A stretch of 64,000 nt of DNA from Legionellaceae bacterium UBA6148. GTDB taxonomy: Bacteria; Pseudomonadota; Gammaproteobacteria; Legionellales; Legionellaceae. The notes beneath the pieces are model-generated. The model was given only the letters and a program-made list of their open reading frames with translations, was not told the origin of the DNA and did not search any database. Both the position numbers and the translations under genes were made by a program. Of this stretch, positions 8,683-19,000 are shown piece after piece. The stretch's first letter is position 1, and each line of letters opens with the position of its first letter. The stretch is from the NCBI GenBank assembly GCA_002423125.1, contig DIUW01000027.1, forward strand, positions 1 through 64,000, given 5' to 3'.

Positions 8683-9867
8683 TCAAACAACAACTGCTTT
8701 CGGCACATAACTCTTTAGCTGCTCAGAAAACTGGCGTAGCACATCCAATCCGGACTCTTCCGCCTGTTTACACCATTGCTGTAATGCTTCCATTAACTCT
8801 TTTTGCGAAGCCGCCGTTTTCAACCACACGTTTTGTAGCGATAGGCGATAACTATATACCAAACGTAATTGCTCATAGCGATCTAACAACGTCTGTAAAT
8901 GTGACGTTGCATGAGGGGTCAATAACCTCGTTTCCCTTCGTAGCAAACGACCCGCATGACGAAGCAATTGTCTCTCTTTTTTATCAGAAATACTGAGTTT
9001 CTCACGACGCAAGATCGGTCGCACAACGGATTTATAGTAATGCGACATAACCTGAAAACGATTACCAATAACAGCCTTCACTGTATCCAAATCAACGGTT
9101 AACTTGCCTTCTTGACGTGCCAATTGCGGCGGTAATTTCTTAACTTTAGCCAGTCCTAAAAACGATAAACAACGAATATACAGCCAAGCGATGTCAAACT
9201 CCCACCATTTCACTGAAAACTTAGCTGAAGATGCAAACGTGTGATGATTATTATGGAGCTCTTCTCCACCGATCCAAAATCCCCATGGAAACACGTTTCG
9301 AGCCGCATCTGGGCACTCAAAATTACGATACCCCCAATAATGTCCGATGCCGTTTACAACGCCAGCTGCCCACAACGGGATCCACATCATTTGAATCGCC
9401 CAGATGGACATACCTGGAATTCCAAAGAGGACGAGATCAATCGCCAGCATGATCAAAATACCTTTCGCCGAATGAGCAGAATACAGTTTACGTTCTATCC
9501 AATCGTTCGGTGTCCCATGAGAGTATTTTGCAACCATCTCTCTGTCTTGACGAGCCGCGCGATAAAGCTCAGCGCCCTGCCAAAAAACCTTTTTAATCCC
9601 AACCACCACTGGACTATGAGGATCCCCTTCTACATCCGTAGTCGCATGATGTTTGCGATGAATAGCAACCCAATCGGCCGTCACCATTCCAGTGGTCATC
9701 CAAAGCCAAAATCGGAAAAAGTGACTGACTATCGGGTGCAGCGTTAATGCACGATGCGTTTGATGACGATGCAAATAAATCGTTACTGAAGCGATGGTAA
9801 TTTGTGTCAATACAAGAGTTGCTACAATATAACCCCAGAAAGACAGGTTGAGCAGACCAAAAATCAT
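8683..9867 (-). CDS. Acyl-lipid/acyl-CoA delta-9-type fatty acid desaturase
   Basis: A 394-residue membrane di-iron desaturase. The three histidine boxes of the family are visible: HRHQTHR near residue 35, HRKHH near 70, and HNNHH near 205 in GEELHNNHHTFAS. It introduces a double bond into saturated fatty acyl chains at the membrane, using electrons from a ferredoxin- or cytochrome-type donor. A C-terminal extension of about 120 mostly charged residues follows the catalytic core. The start at 9867 is preferred over an upstream ATG at 9945 because GGAG lies eight bases before it and homologues begin MIFGLLNL-like. It is transcribed toward icmF; no operon partner is evident. Confidence 0.88.
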   Translation of the reverse strand: MIFGLLNLSFWGYIVATLVLTQITIASVTIYLHRHQTHRALTLHPIVSHFFRFWLWMTTGMVTADWVAIHRKHHATTDVEGDPHSPVVVGIKKVFWQGAELYRAARQDREMVAKYSHGTPNDWIERKLYSAHSAKGILIMLAIDLVLFGIPGMSIWAIQMMWIPLWAAGVVNGIGHYWGYRNFECPDAARNVFPWGFWIGGEELHNNHHTFASSAKFSVKWWEFDIAWLYIRCLSFLGLAKVKKLPPQLARQEGKLTVDLDTVKAVIGNRFQVMSHYYKSVVRPILRREKLSISDKKERQLLRHAGRLLRRETRLLTPHATSHLQTLLDRYEQLRLVYSYRLSLQNVWLKTAASQKELMEALQQWCKQAEESGLDVLRQFSEQLKSYVPKAVVV

Positions 9868-9948
9868 AATGTACTCCGTTAAAATATACTTCAAGTATAA
9901 CGTCAAAACAGTGCTTATTGTACCACAAATACAAACTAATAGCACATA

Positions 9949-12900
9949 TTAAAAACAAATTATCGGCTGAAAAGAGTCTGGTTTTATCGGTATAGCCTGC
10001 TCCGGCTTAAAAAATCTCAAAGAATCCGAGATAGTATTGTTAATCTGCCGGTAATATTTCACGGGCTCAGGTGTATATAAATGCAATGCAGCGAGCAGCG
10101 ATAAAAAACATTGCTGCAGCCATGCAAAACAAATGCTATCAAAACGACGATAAGCCAGCATGTCAGCCTCAAAGGTATTGAAGAAAGGATCTGGACTCAA
10201 TTTTTGGATTTCATCATGCAAATTTCTAAGTCGTTGTCCTGGGCTTAACTTCGAATTTTTAGCAATCATTTCAAGCTTATCAATCCAGTTTAATTTTTTT
10301 TTCAAGGTGTTTTTATCTTCAAATAAAGACTCATTCGCTTGCTCACTGTTGTGATGCAGAGCCTTTATTGGACTTATTTTTTGCGATTGCGCCGTAGCAT
10401 ATGCTCTAAACTGCCCAGTAGCCGTCAGTATTTCATTTAACTGTCGATAAAGTGCACGTGATTTTTCTTCAAATTGAGATTGACGAGCAAACAATGCTTT
10501 TTGCATGGTTTTCTGAATATCGTTCGATTGTTCGAGGGGCTTGCAAAGGATGCTACTATTCAGTGAATCGAGTGTTTTATTAAGATCATCTTTCACTCTT
10601 AATGATTCAATATAATGACTTGATTTATAAGCGCTCAACGAGCGTATCAACCTCGGTTCAGTGAGCAACTGCTGTTCGTATTCTCCTTTTAGATTACAGA
10701 ACCCTATCTGATAGTTGTTATCCCCACAATGAATAATTAAAACCTCTTTTAATGAGAGCACGGCATTTTTATCATGATTGCTGGGTTGAGAAAATATGAT
10801 TCTGGCCAAGCCACCATCCAAAATAGGACGCTTTACGCTACTCAGAGAGGCTTTGAACTCCTGATTATATTCCACTTTCAATTCCGGGACTTCGAGGCAT
10901 TGCATGACTATTTTATTGAGTATTCTATTAAAGCTAGACTCAATATAATTCTGTCGAGTTTTTTGATGTAGTACGGTTTGCGACTGGTCTAACTGCTGTA
11001 AATAACTGGTCCTATTATGCATTGCTGCGATTTCTAACTTATAACCATCCATCAATCGGCGATAATAATTGATCGTACTTTTTAGGGTATCGATCATTTT
11101 TGAATCCATTGGAAACGTCAGCTGACTAATATGAGGATACACATTGCTATCATTTGCACGATCATGTCGCGTATCATGGGCATGCCCCGTTAAGAATCTA
11201 ATGTCTGATAATTTTTTTGCCGATAACGCAGCATGAGTCATCGACTGCATTATTTTTAAATCATATTCTTTGAGATTGTCATGAACACAACTAAGAGGCG
11301 GATGGTTTGGTAATGAACGAACAAACTTCAAATGGTCTGCGGATAAAACAACAGGGGAATCTGTACCAATAATGATTGAATCATATTTCTTTAACGTTCC
11401 ATCATCAAGTTGCAAATCGATACGTACACCCGTTATTTTATTCACATAAACTAAACTATTCAATCCCGTTTGTTTATTGATGACTCGAATATAACCTGAC
11501 ACAAAATGACCCAACAACAATGTTGAGCAATTATCAATTGGCATTTCAGCCATAGAAATCGAACAGCACCGGGGCTCATGAGTGAATGATGTAAGGAACG
11601 TTAACTCTTCTGTAGATAAAACGCAGGCAACAGGCGTACTCGTAATTTTCGCATCATATTGTATTAAATGTTCATCATCGAGATTCAAATCAAGATACAA
11701 GCCGGTTATTTTATTAATATAAAACAAACCATTCAGTTTCGGATTTTTGTTTTTTACTCGGATGTAGCCCGAAGCAAAATGACCAAATGAAATTTTTGAA
11801 ACATCCGTAACTGGAATTTCAGACATCAATAGCGAACAACATCGCCCTAACTCTATGCGTGCTCCAGTCATTTTATTCACATAAAATAAACTATTAATCG
11901 ACTTATTTTCATTTATGACTCGAACATAAGCTGAGTCATATCCATCAAGTGAAATCTTAGACACGTCATTAGGTAAATCAGGCATTAGGATCGAGCAGCA
12001 TCGGCTTTTATTCTCCACCTGAAGTATAGGATAAGCTGCTTCATACGCAGTACGAATCCGATCACTGGCCTGTTTCAAAACATCCTGTTTTTTGTGCGTT
12101 GGATAGAAAAACCACCATCGATTATCATTAATTTTTTGATAGGCTTCAATGGCCTCGCTCAGTTGAGTTAACTTATTATAATTTTTCTTATTCACTATTT
12201 GTTGAGTCGTCGCGCCTACACTTTGAGCATTCGCTTGCTCAATCCGCTTTTGAAGACGACTCATCCTACCTCGGTGAACATTGTCATGCGCAATATCTTG
12301 TTGAACGATGGGTTCGGGTGTAAGGCACGCAAGATAACGATCGGATCTTAAATCCAAAGGCTCAAGCAGTCCGATGTAAAATTCATCCAAGACGTCCTGT
12401 AAAGGCCCTGATAATAGTCCAGGATTTAAACCCATCAGCATTTCATAACGATCGGCCGCAAGTAACAATTCAGCAAAATAATGTTGATCGAGTCGTTCTA
12501 ACAACTCAATCTGCTCATCCATACCGGCTTTATATATTTCGGCCATAAAAAATGCCAATTGTTTTTTGAGTTTTAGAAACAAGCAATATATCGCTGGCGT
12601 CTCGAAAAACAGCTGAAAATAAGAATTCGATCGTTCAATGACTCGCTCGATGGCAATCACCAATTTTTTCGTGCGTACACGAATTTCGGTTAACTGTTGT
12701 GGCGAAAGAGTTCGATTATTGGTTCTTGCGTTTACATCGTTAGGAATCAACACGAAGCTATGCAATGTATACCACAAAGAGGACATCCCTTCATTGCCTG
12801 GCGTTTGCGGACCATCTACAGGGCGAGGCGCTGAATAAGGAGTAAAAAGCTCGCCAAAATAATTTCGTATCTGCCGATATTGACTCACGACGGTTTGAGA

Positions 12901-15900
12901 TAAAAATGACAACTGAGGATCATTAACGAGATCGTAACATATGCTCCATAGCGTTTGTACGTTCAGATAAGCTTTTAGCAATCCCCCAATATAAACGTCC
13001 CTTCTACTGCTATCTTTTAATGCCTCCAATTCTTCAAAAATGTGCTCAAGACTATACAACGCATTAAACAATCGCTTGAGATTCGCCAATTGTTTACTAT
13101 GTCCCAGTAAACGATCCAAATTGTGCGTCTCTGGGTAATCAACATCAGGAAAAGGAAGAGATCCGGTCTGTCGGTCCAGTTTTTTTGTTATCACCTCATC
13201 GCAATAAATACCTACATTTGTATACAACGAATCGGACATGGTCTTAAACAATTTAGAAAAATAAGGCGTTTTAATCACATGAAATGCTCTTGCATCAGGT
13301 GGCAATTGCAATATCTCTCTTCTGGCTTGAATTTCAACATCGTATACTTCATTCGCGCATCTTTCAAAATAGCACTCTTTTCCACTCTCTCCTTCATTTA
13401 GATAAATTAAAGCTAACTTCACTTTTTGCTTGAAGCGCTCCCCTAACGCTATCAAATTAGGAATGTTAAGCTGTGATTGATCAGGATCAGGATGGACATG
13501 ACCGTTATTAAACGCAATGACCAATAAGTGAGATAGAGCTTGGTTTAATTGTTGAATCGTCGGCGGCGTTCCAAATTGATGTTTTTTTAAATTTTCCTTG
13601 GAGATAATGCCCGTTTTAATTCGCCCAAACGGATCGATCACAGTGTATTCAAAAACATAACCCGTTTGTTTAATGTATAACGTATTTTTAACTATTTTAG
13701 TTTCTTTTGTAAGTAATTCAACGTTGTAATGCTCATTTAAACCATTAATAATGGTTCTATCCAATGCATCAATACCGTCTACCTGAGAGAAAGCACTAAT
13801 GAACCAGGGTTGCATTTTCACATAGCATGCTTTTAATTGAGCTTTCACCTCAGGACTCAATGTTCCAAGGATAACATCAGTACTATTTGGGCCTGAAAAT
13901 GCCTGTAGTAATCGAACAAACTCATCAAACGCATCATTTGCTTCAGCTAAATCAGTTCGTTTTTTGGCATAATATTGATGAATATGATGCAATTGTGAAT
14001 AATCTAAAGAAATATGCTTCGCCACTTCAAAAAGTGTACCAAAGAGAGTGGTGACTTGAATCACATCACCGTGTTGCCGTTGAGATAAAACAGATGCCAT
14101 TGCAGGAACATACGTTTTGAAAGCATCGGCTACTAACTCTGGATGAATGCGGCCTGTAATGGATGTGATTAATTTAAGTCCAAAATCATCAGCCACTGTA
14201 TATCCATTAGTAAATCTTAATTTCAACAAATCGCAATTACTTCGATTGGATTCTGTCATTTCAATGTCGTGAATTTTTTGTTTTATTTGATCCGCATAAA
14301 AGAGTTTGTCATCCACCATAATGATGGCATCTTTACCTTTTAATTCATGTGCTATTTCACCAAACTCACATTGGGTCGGATCGGTAGGCCACTTCATAAG
14401 ACCACACCACGCAGAATCCATCAGTGCTTTTAATTTTTCTTCCTTAATATTTTTTTCCCGAATATAAGGTCTCAAATCATCTTCAGTGATTTCGCCTTCT
14501 TGTATTTCTGCAAGACGGGGGCGAAAACTATAGGTGAAAGAATGGCCTACTTTTCTAATCGTAAGCGTCCTTTCCTTGGATGCGCTTTCAATGAAGTCCT
14601 TAAGAGAAAAAACTATATTGACGTCATATTGAGGCAGCGGATGTCCCTTTAAAGCATCCGTTTCACAAAACGTAAACGGATTCGAGTCTGTCAGTGATTC
14701 TGGGCTTAGCAACGTATCAACATCATAGTTACGCTTAATGTGTTCAATGATCATCTCGTTATTTAATATCGTACTGTGTTGAGAGGCAATTTCTCGTTGA
14801 ATCTCTTTTATTAACACCTCTTTTTTAGCATACACACTTGCGACGTTAGTCGACTGTCTGAACCCATTGAAATACCCTACCGGTCTTAATAAATCATTGA
14901 TAATGTCCTGATCTAATACAACTGAAAATGTTTTAATATAGGGTTGTATCTGCAAATAGTGTTTAATAAGCTGTCTTTTAATGGGCTCATCAAGGGATAA
15001 TAGCGTTGCATTACAATGTGGTTGCAGCACATTAAAAAATTCCTCAAAGGCCATTTTCACTTGTTTTGCCTTAAATAAGCGCGAATTTGCCTCTCGATTT
15101 CGCGTGTTCGCCTCATCCAAGCGTAATTGAATAAAGGAAAAATCATTGAGGGTTGATGCTAGACCTAATACGGCAGTATTTTCAATATAGAAAAGAACGG
15201 TGTCATAATATTCTTTTATTTGAGAGTAAACAGGGGTTGATAACGTGTCGGGCTTAAGTAAAAAAGTGTTTTCTAACTTATCGGCCAACACCAAAAGTTT
15301 TACCAACTCCTGTTTAATTTTTAACATGTTATCGCGAATAGTCACCTGAGTTGTGGTATTCAAGTTGCCTATTTGGTTTAACGTACTGGTCGACAAACGC
15401 ATGATACGACGAGCAATTCGAACATAATGAACCGCATTAAAAGCACTATAAAGACTATTGCTTTGTGTCACATTAATTGATTGAAGCAACTCAATCGCAT
15501 TTTTTTCTAATTCTTGAATATTTTGGCGATTATGCGCTGATTCTTGTGACTTCATCTCGTTTGCATATCGTTTAATAAAACGTGTTAGGTCTTGAATATA
15601 GCCAGGCAAAACCACACCAAAATGAGTCAACACAGAATAATCAATTTTCTTACTATCAGGCTGCATATTATTAAGGACATGGCCAGCGGCTCGGCCAATT
15701 TGATTGCTTAATGTGCTAACTTTCAATGATATGATTAATGCCGTTATTTTTTCTAAGTCAACAGGGTTTGTTATCGCGCCCTCTTTTGTAATATGACTTA
15801 TCAATTCAATTACTTGCTTATCAATGACCTTATTTTGAATGTATATTCCTTTAATTGAGCCATATCCAACATCAATCTCTTTATTTTTTTTAATAAAGAG

Positions 15901-16473
15901 GATATCTCCTGATTTAATGATTGCTTGCTTCGCAGCATCATCGAGATCTGAGAACGTTACTTTTACGCAGTACTCCGATCGAGAGTGATACGCTTTCATC
16001 TTCTCTACAATATTGAGAACCGTGTGGTACTCGGGGTGCAGGGTTCTGAGAAAACCAAAATCTAAATGAGCAATCAACTGACTTGCTTTATACAGCCGAT
16101 CCACTGCCCCCTCACTCCACACTTCAAATAGTTTAGGAGTCACGCTAGAAAGTGATAGAGAGTCCTTATGTTTTTCAATTTCTAAAAACACATGTTCCAG
16201 GTGATAGAGGGCATTCAATGCTTGTTTAATTTGAACGACTAAGTTAGGTTCGCCTTCAAAATCAGTATAAAGCTCACGATCATTTAAGTTTGTTTGTGAA
16301 AAATAATCACTGAACCCGTCCATGCAAATCAAATGCTCAGTGAATCTCCCTCGCTGCAATCTTGACATGTAATCATTACGATAGGTTCGCAGCTTGGTGG
16401 AAATGTCGAGATTTAAAACAAATTTAGTGACACTCATGTACGATTGAACTGTGGTTAGATAAGGTATTGTCAT
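9949..16473 (-). CDS. Giant 2174-residue orphan with internal repeats, effector candidate
   Basis: No known family was recognised. The protein is soluble-looking, rich in helices and has no signal peptide. Three tandem units start RCCSILMPDLP, RCCSLLMSEIP and RCCSISMAEMP near residues 1489, 1541 and 1633; each is followed by a GYIRV...LFYVNKITG-type beta-rich segment. Two further internal duplications are visible: NALYHLEHVF (about 87) with NALYSLEHIF (about 1134), and FEEFFNVLQ (about 473) with FDEFVRLLQ (about 846). AAGGA sits six bases before the ATG. The AT-rich composition, huge size and lack of relatives among housekeeping genes fit a Dot/Icm-type effector, but that is inference. The gene is intact over 6.5 kb. 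Confidence 0.8.
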   Translation of the reverse strand: MTIPYLTTVQSYMSVTKFVLNLDISTKLRTYRNDYMSRLQRGRFTEHLICMDGFSDYFSQTNLNDRELYTDFEGEPNLVVQIKQALNALYHLEHVFLEIEKHKDSLSLSSVTPKLFEVWSEGAVDRLYKASQLIAHLDFGFLRTLHPEYHTVLNIVEKMKAYHSRSEYCVKVTFSDLDDAAKQAIIKSGDILFIKKNKEIDVGYGSIKGIYIQNKVIDKQVIELISHITKEGAITNPVDLEKITALIISLKVSTLSNQIGRAAGHVLNNMQPDSKKIDYSVLTHFGVVLPGYIQDLTRFIKRYANEMKSQESAHNRQNIQELEKNAIELLQSINVTQSNSLYSAFNAVHYVRIARRIMRLSTSTLNQIGNLNTTTQVTIRDNMLKIKQELVKLLVLADKLENTFLLKPDTLSTPVYSQIKEYYDTVLFYIENTAVLGLASTLNDFSFIQLRLDEANTRNREANSRLFKAKQVKMAFEEFFNVLQPHCNATLLSLDEPIKRQLIKHYLQIQPYIKTFSVVLDQDIINDLLRPVGYFNGFRQSTNVASVYAKKEVLIKEIQREIASQHSTILNNEMIIEHIKRNYDVDTLLSPESLTDSNPFTFCETDALKGHPLPQYDVNIVFSLKDFIESASKERTLTIRKVGHSFTYSFRPRLAEIQEGEITEDDLRPYIREKNIKEEKLKALMDSAWCGLMKWPTDPTQCEFGEIAHELKGKDAIIMVDDKLFYADQIKQKIHDIEMTESNRSNCDLLKLRFTNGYTVADDFGLKLITSITGRIHPELVADAFKTYVPAMASVLSQRQHGDVIQVTTLFGTLFEVAKHISLDYSQLHHIHQYYAKKRTDLAEANDAFDEFVRLLQAFSGPNSTDVILGTLSPEVKAQLKACYVKMQPWFISAFSQVDGIDALDRTIINGLNEHYNVELLTKETKIVKNTLYIKQTGYVFEYTVIDPFGRIKTGIISKENLKKHQFGTPPTIQQLNQALSHLLVIAFNNGHVHPDPDQSQLNIPNLIALGERFKQKVKLALIYLNEGESGKECYFERCANEVYDVEIQARREILQLPPDARAFHVIKTPYFSKLFKTMSDSLYTNVGIYCDEVITKKLDRQTGSLPFPDVDYPETHNLDRLLGHSKQLANLKRLFNALYSLEHIFEELEALKDSSRRDVYIGGLLKAYLNVQTLWSICYDLVNDPQLSFLSQTVVSQYRQIRNYFGELFTPYSAPRPVDGPQTPGNEGMSSLWYTLHSFVLIPNDVNARTNNRTLSPQQLTEIRVRTKKLVIAIERVIERSNSYFQLFFETPAIYCLFLKLKKQLAFFMAEIYKAGMDEQIELLERLDQHYFAELLLAADRYEMLMGLNPGLLSGPLQDVLDEFYIGLLEPLDLRSDRYLACLTPEPIVQQDIAHDNVHRGRMSRLQKRIEQANAQSVGATTQQIVNKKNYNKLTQLSEAIEAYQKINDNRWWFFYPTHKKQDVLKQASDRIRTAYEAAYPILQVENKSRCCSILMPDLPNDVSKISLDGYDSAYVRVINENKSINSLFYVNKMTGARIELGRCCSLLMSEIPVTDVSKISFGHFASGYIRVKNKNPKLNGLFYINKITGLYLDLNLDDEHLIQYDAKITSTPVACVLSTEELTFLTSFTHEPRCCSISMAEMPIDNCSTLLLGHFVSGYIRVINKQTGLNSLVYVNKITGVRIDLQLDDGTLKKYDSIIIGTDSPVVLSADHLKFVRSLPNHPPLSCVHDNLKEYDLKIMQSMTHAALSAKKLSDIRFLTGHAHDTRHDRANDSNVYPHISQLTFPMDSKMIDTLKSTINYYRRLMDGYKLEIAAMHNRTSYLQQLDQSQTVLHQKTRQNYIESSFNRILNKIVMQCLEVPELKVEYNQEFKASLSSVKRPILDGGLARIIFSQPSNHDKNAVLSLKEVLIIHCGDNNYQIGFCNLKGEYEQQLLTEPRLIRSLSAYKSSHYIESLRVKDDLNKTLDSLNSSILCKPLEQSNDIQKTMQKALFARQSQFEEKSRALYRQLNEILTATGQFRAYATAQSQKISPIKALHHNSEQANESLFEDKNTLKKKLNWIDKLEMIAKNSKLSPGQRLRNLHDEIQKLSPDPFFNTFEADMLAYRRFDSICFAWLQQCFLSLLAALHLYTPEPVKYYRQINNTISDSLRFFKPEQAIPIKPDSFQPIICF

Positions 16474-16650
16474 ACCGTCCTTATGGTTCGAAGTATTTCA
16501 GAGCAATAAATAAAATTACTAGCCCACGAGCTTACATATTGAGCTTTATTTTAACATATACGATCTTGCTGTCAAAGCATATTCAGAAGGGATGCTGATT
16601 CTTTGTTTATCGACTACAATGATCATACATCAACTCAACAGTGTATTGAC

Positions 16651-17379
16651 ATGACCGTCAGTAAGCTACGCACACTTTGGATTATTATCATATCGGCCCT
16701 GTATACGCTCAACACCTGTGGCCAATCCGTTTTAATGGGTTTGACCGGAAAAATAAACCGTGCCTGGGTTGATAAAACATTACACATTTGGGTTCGAAGA
16801 ATATTGAATATCGTCAAAGTGAAATGTGTGGTTGTCAATCCTCATCACATCGAGCCCCAATATGGGCAACCAACTATCATCATGTGCAATCACAGCAGCC
16901 TTTATGATATTCCCCTCAGTTTTTACGCTTTTCCAAAGCATTCCATTCGCATGTTAGCTAAAAAAGAGCTTTCCAGAATTCCAATTGTCGGCAAGGGTAT
17001 GACCGCCGCTGAATTTCCGTTTATTGATCGTAAAAATCGACGCAAAGCAATCAATGATCTCAATGCCGTAAACGCATTATTAGCGAATAATATCGTTATT
17101 TGGCTTGCTCCGGAAGGGACTCGATCAACCGATGGACGACTGGCACCGTTTAAAAAAGGTGGATTTATCACCGCGATTAAAGCAGGAGCCATGATCATTC
17201 CAATCGGCATACGAGGCGCTAATATGATATTGCCCGCTCGAACGTTTCGATTTAATTTAGATCAAACGGCTGAAGTCCATGTAGGCGAACCCATTGATGC
17301 ATCCAAATATACAATGCAAAACAAAGAACAATTAATCGAAAAAGTCTTTGAATCAATGCGCAAGTTAACGGGATCGTAG
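16651..17379 (+). CDS. plsC: 1-acyl-sn-glycerol-3-phosphate acyltransferase
   Basis: A membrane-associated acyltransferase of the PlsC family that converts lysophosphatidic acid to phosphatidic acid. The catalytic motif HX4D is present as NHSSLYD, and the glycerol-phosphate-binding motif as EGTRS (in APEGTRSTDG). An N-terminal hydrophobic helix (LWIIIISALYTL) anchors it. The ATG at 16651 gives 242 residues, the usual size. An in-frame TTG at 16603 with AGAAGGG upstream would add 16 residues, so the start is uncertain. It is divergent from the giant orphan and convergent with the hydroxylase gene. Confidence 0.85.
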   Translation: MTVSKLRTLWIIIISALYTLNTCGQSVLMGLTGKINRAWVDKTLHIWVRRILNIVKVKCVVVNPHHIEPQYGQPTIIMCNHSSLYDIPLSFYAFPKHSIRMLAKKELSRIPIVGKGMTAAEFPFIDRKNRRKAINDLNAVNALLANNIVIWLAPEGTRSTDGRLAPFKKGGFITAIKAGAMIIPIGIRGANMILPARTFRFNLDQTAEVHVGEPIDASKYTMQNKEQLIEKVFESMRKLTGS

Positions 17380-17393
17380 GCTTAAACCGCCTC

Positions 17394-18572
17394 CTAAGCG
17401 GATAAAAACTCCAGCCATTGCAATGTCCATAAATCAAATAAAAATTGTTGATTTTCTGATGACTTAAGCCATGGCCTCAATTGTTCAATAGACAATACAC
17501 GCTGATTCGCCACTAATTGAATAAGTTCGCTTGAAACCTGTTGAGTATTCCATTCAACTCCATTGATAAACAACATCATCGTTAATGGGCTTTCTGTTTG
17601 TACTTGATAAGCAAACCGACAGCTTGAATGACGTGTTAGTTGCTTATGGGACGACAATTTTTTTAGAAACGACTCCACTGACTCAGATACAGGCTCAGGC
17701 AATAATGCCTCAGCTTGCCGATCCAATTGCGTCGCAAAACAGCCAAACCATGACTTCAATTTTTGCTCATCATCAAGCATGCTTTGCATGGCAATTTTTG
17801 CATTCATCCATGATTCTCGTGGTAATTCTGATGAGTTATTTAAGACGGCCCAATTGGGATCCTGATACAGTTGTATCGCCCCCCCGTCTTCCGAACAATA
17901 ATCACCAAAACTATCCCATAATTCACGATTGGAATAACTACGATAACCAAAGGAGTAAGTCATGCAGTCTTTAGTAACAGCTACTCCATAATGACCCACA
18001 TGAGGCGGCAAATAAAGCATATCGCCCTCCTCAAGAATATATTCTTCTTCAATATCAAATTGCTTCATGATACGTAAAGGGACATCTGGCAGACAATTAT
18101 CCTCATGGCACTGTTGGGTCGTTAACGACCATTTTCGACTCCCTTGAGCCTGATATAAAAAAACATCATAATTATCATAATGAGGGCCAACACTGCCATG
18201 CTCTGCAGCGTAGCTAATCATGAGATCATCGACTCGCCATTGTGGAATAAAATTAAAATGCTCAAATAATAATGCTAATTCTGGAATAAAACGATCAACC
18301 CCCTGAACTAAAAGAGTCCAATGCGTAGGGGGTAATTGTTGATAGTCTTTTTCTATGAACGGCCCTTTTTTTAAATGCCAAAAAGGATGGATATTGGGTG
18401 TTGCAATCACGATGCGGCTTTCAATGTCTTCTTCCATCGACAAACCCGCTAACTCATCTGCTGAAAGAATGTTCTGAAACCGAGGAATGGCATTGCGAAT
18501 CACCAATGGTTTTTTTTGCCAAACATCAGTTAAAAATCTTTTGACATCCATTTGATTAAAATTGATCATCAT
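17394..18572 (-). CDS. roxA: Ribosomal protein uL16 3-hydroxylase (YcfD/RoxA-like)
   Basis: A JmjC-type 2-oxoglutarate/Fe(II) oxygenase that hydroxylates an arginine of ribosomal protein uL16. The iron-binding HxD is visible in GPHYDNYDVFLYQ and the distal His in PPHVGHYGVAV. The first residues (FLTDVWQKKPLVIRNA) match the family. The remaining C-terminal part is the dimerisation and winged-helix region typical of the ~390-residue family. The start is placed where ATGATG overlaps the thioesterase stop (4-base overlap), making this the third gene of a coupled run with the genes at 18569 and 18997. Confidence 0.85.
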   Translation of the reverse strand: MMINFNQMDVKRFLTDVWQKKPLVIRNAIPRFQNILSADELAGLSMEEDIESRIVIATPNIHPFWHLKKGPFIEKDYQQLPPTHWTLLVQGVDRFIPELALLFEHFNFIPQWRVDDLMISYAAEHGSVGPHYDNYDVFLYQAQGSRKWSLTTQQCHEDNCLPDVPLRIMKQFDIEEEYILEEGDMLYLPPHVGHYGVAVTKDCMTYSFGYRSYSNRELWDSFGDYCSEDGGAIQLYQDPNWAVLNNSSELPRESWMNAKIAMQSMLDDEQKLKSWFGCFATQLDRQAEALLPEPVSESVESFLKKLSSHKQLTRHSSCRFAYQVQTESPLTMMLFINGVEWNTQQVSSELIQLVANQRVLSIEQLRPWLKSSENQQFLFDLWTLQWLEFLSA

Positions 18573-19000
18573 TTCACCCGGGAAACAACGGAGGCCGTCA
18601 TTCTCGAGGTACACGTTAACTGCCCCGCATCATTATATAAATCAATCAACCATACCTGCGTACTCCGACCTAAATGAACCGGACGAGCAACACCTGTCAC
18701 CATCCCCTCTTTTACTGATCGGATATGATTTGCATTAATTTCTAAGCCAACACAATAAAACGACTCCAAATCAATGACCGCATTGGCAGCAGTACTCGCA
18801 ATCGTCTCAGCAAGCACAACATTCGCACCACCATGAACTATACCGATGGGCTGCTTCGTCCTTGCATTTGCCGGCATAGTCGCCGTCAAAGAATCATGAC
18901 CAATCTGTGTGAACATGATTCCTAAAAAATCAGACAACGTATTTTCACCACGTCGATTCAAATCATCAATTGTAAATGGTTTAAACCATATCGCTTTCAT
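18569..19000 (-). CDS. Hotdog-fold thioesterase (PaaI/YdiI family)
   Basis: A 143-residue hotdog-fold acyl-CoA thioesterase. The active-site motif is visible as GIVHGGANVVLAETIAS, with the HGG loop and the catalytic Glu. The family includes YdiI/MenI (1,4-dihydroxy-2-naphthoyl-CoA hydrolase) and PaaI; the specific substrate cannot be assigned. Its start codon overlaps the stop of the upstream orphan (ATGA) with GGAGG just before, and its stop overlaps the hydroxylase start, so all three genes should be translated together. Confidence 0.85.
   Translation of the reverse strand: MKAIWFKPFTIDDLNRRGENTLSDFLGIMFTQIGHDSLTATMPANARTKQPIGIVHGGANVVLAETIASTAANAVIDLESFYCVGLEINANHIRSVKEGMVTGVARPVHLGRSTQVWLIDLYNDAGQLTCTSRMTASVVSRVK

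Noticed and set aside
9241..9747. A plus-strand frame of 168 residues in the desaturase gene
   Set aside because: Antisense to the histidine-box region of a clear desaturase; a shadow of that reading frame.
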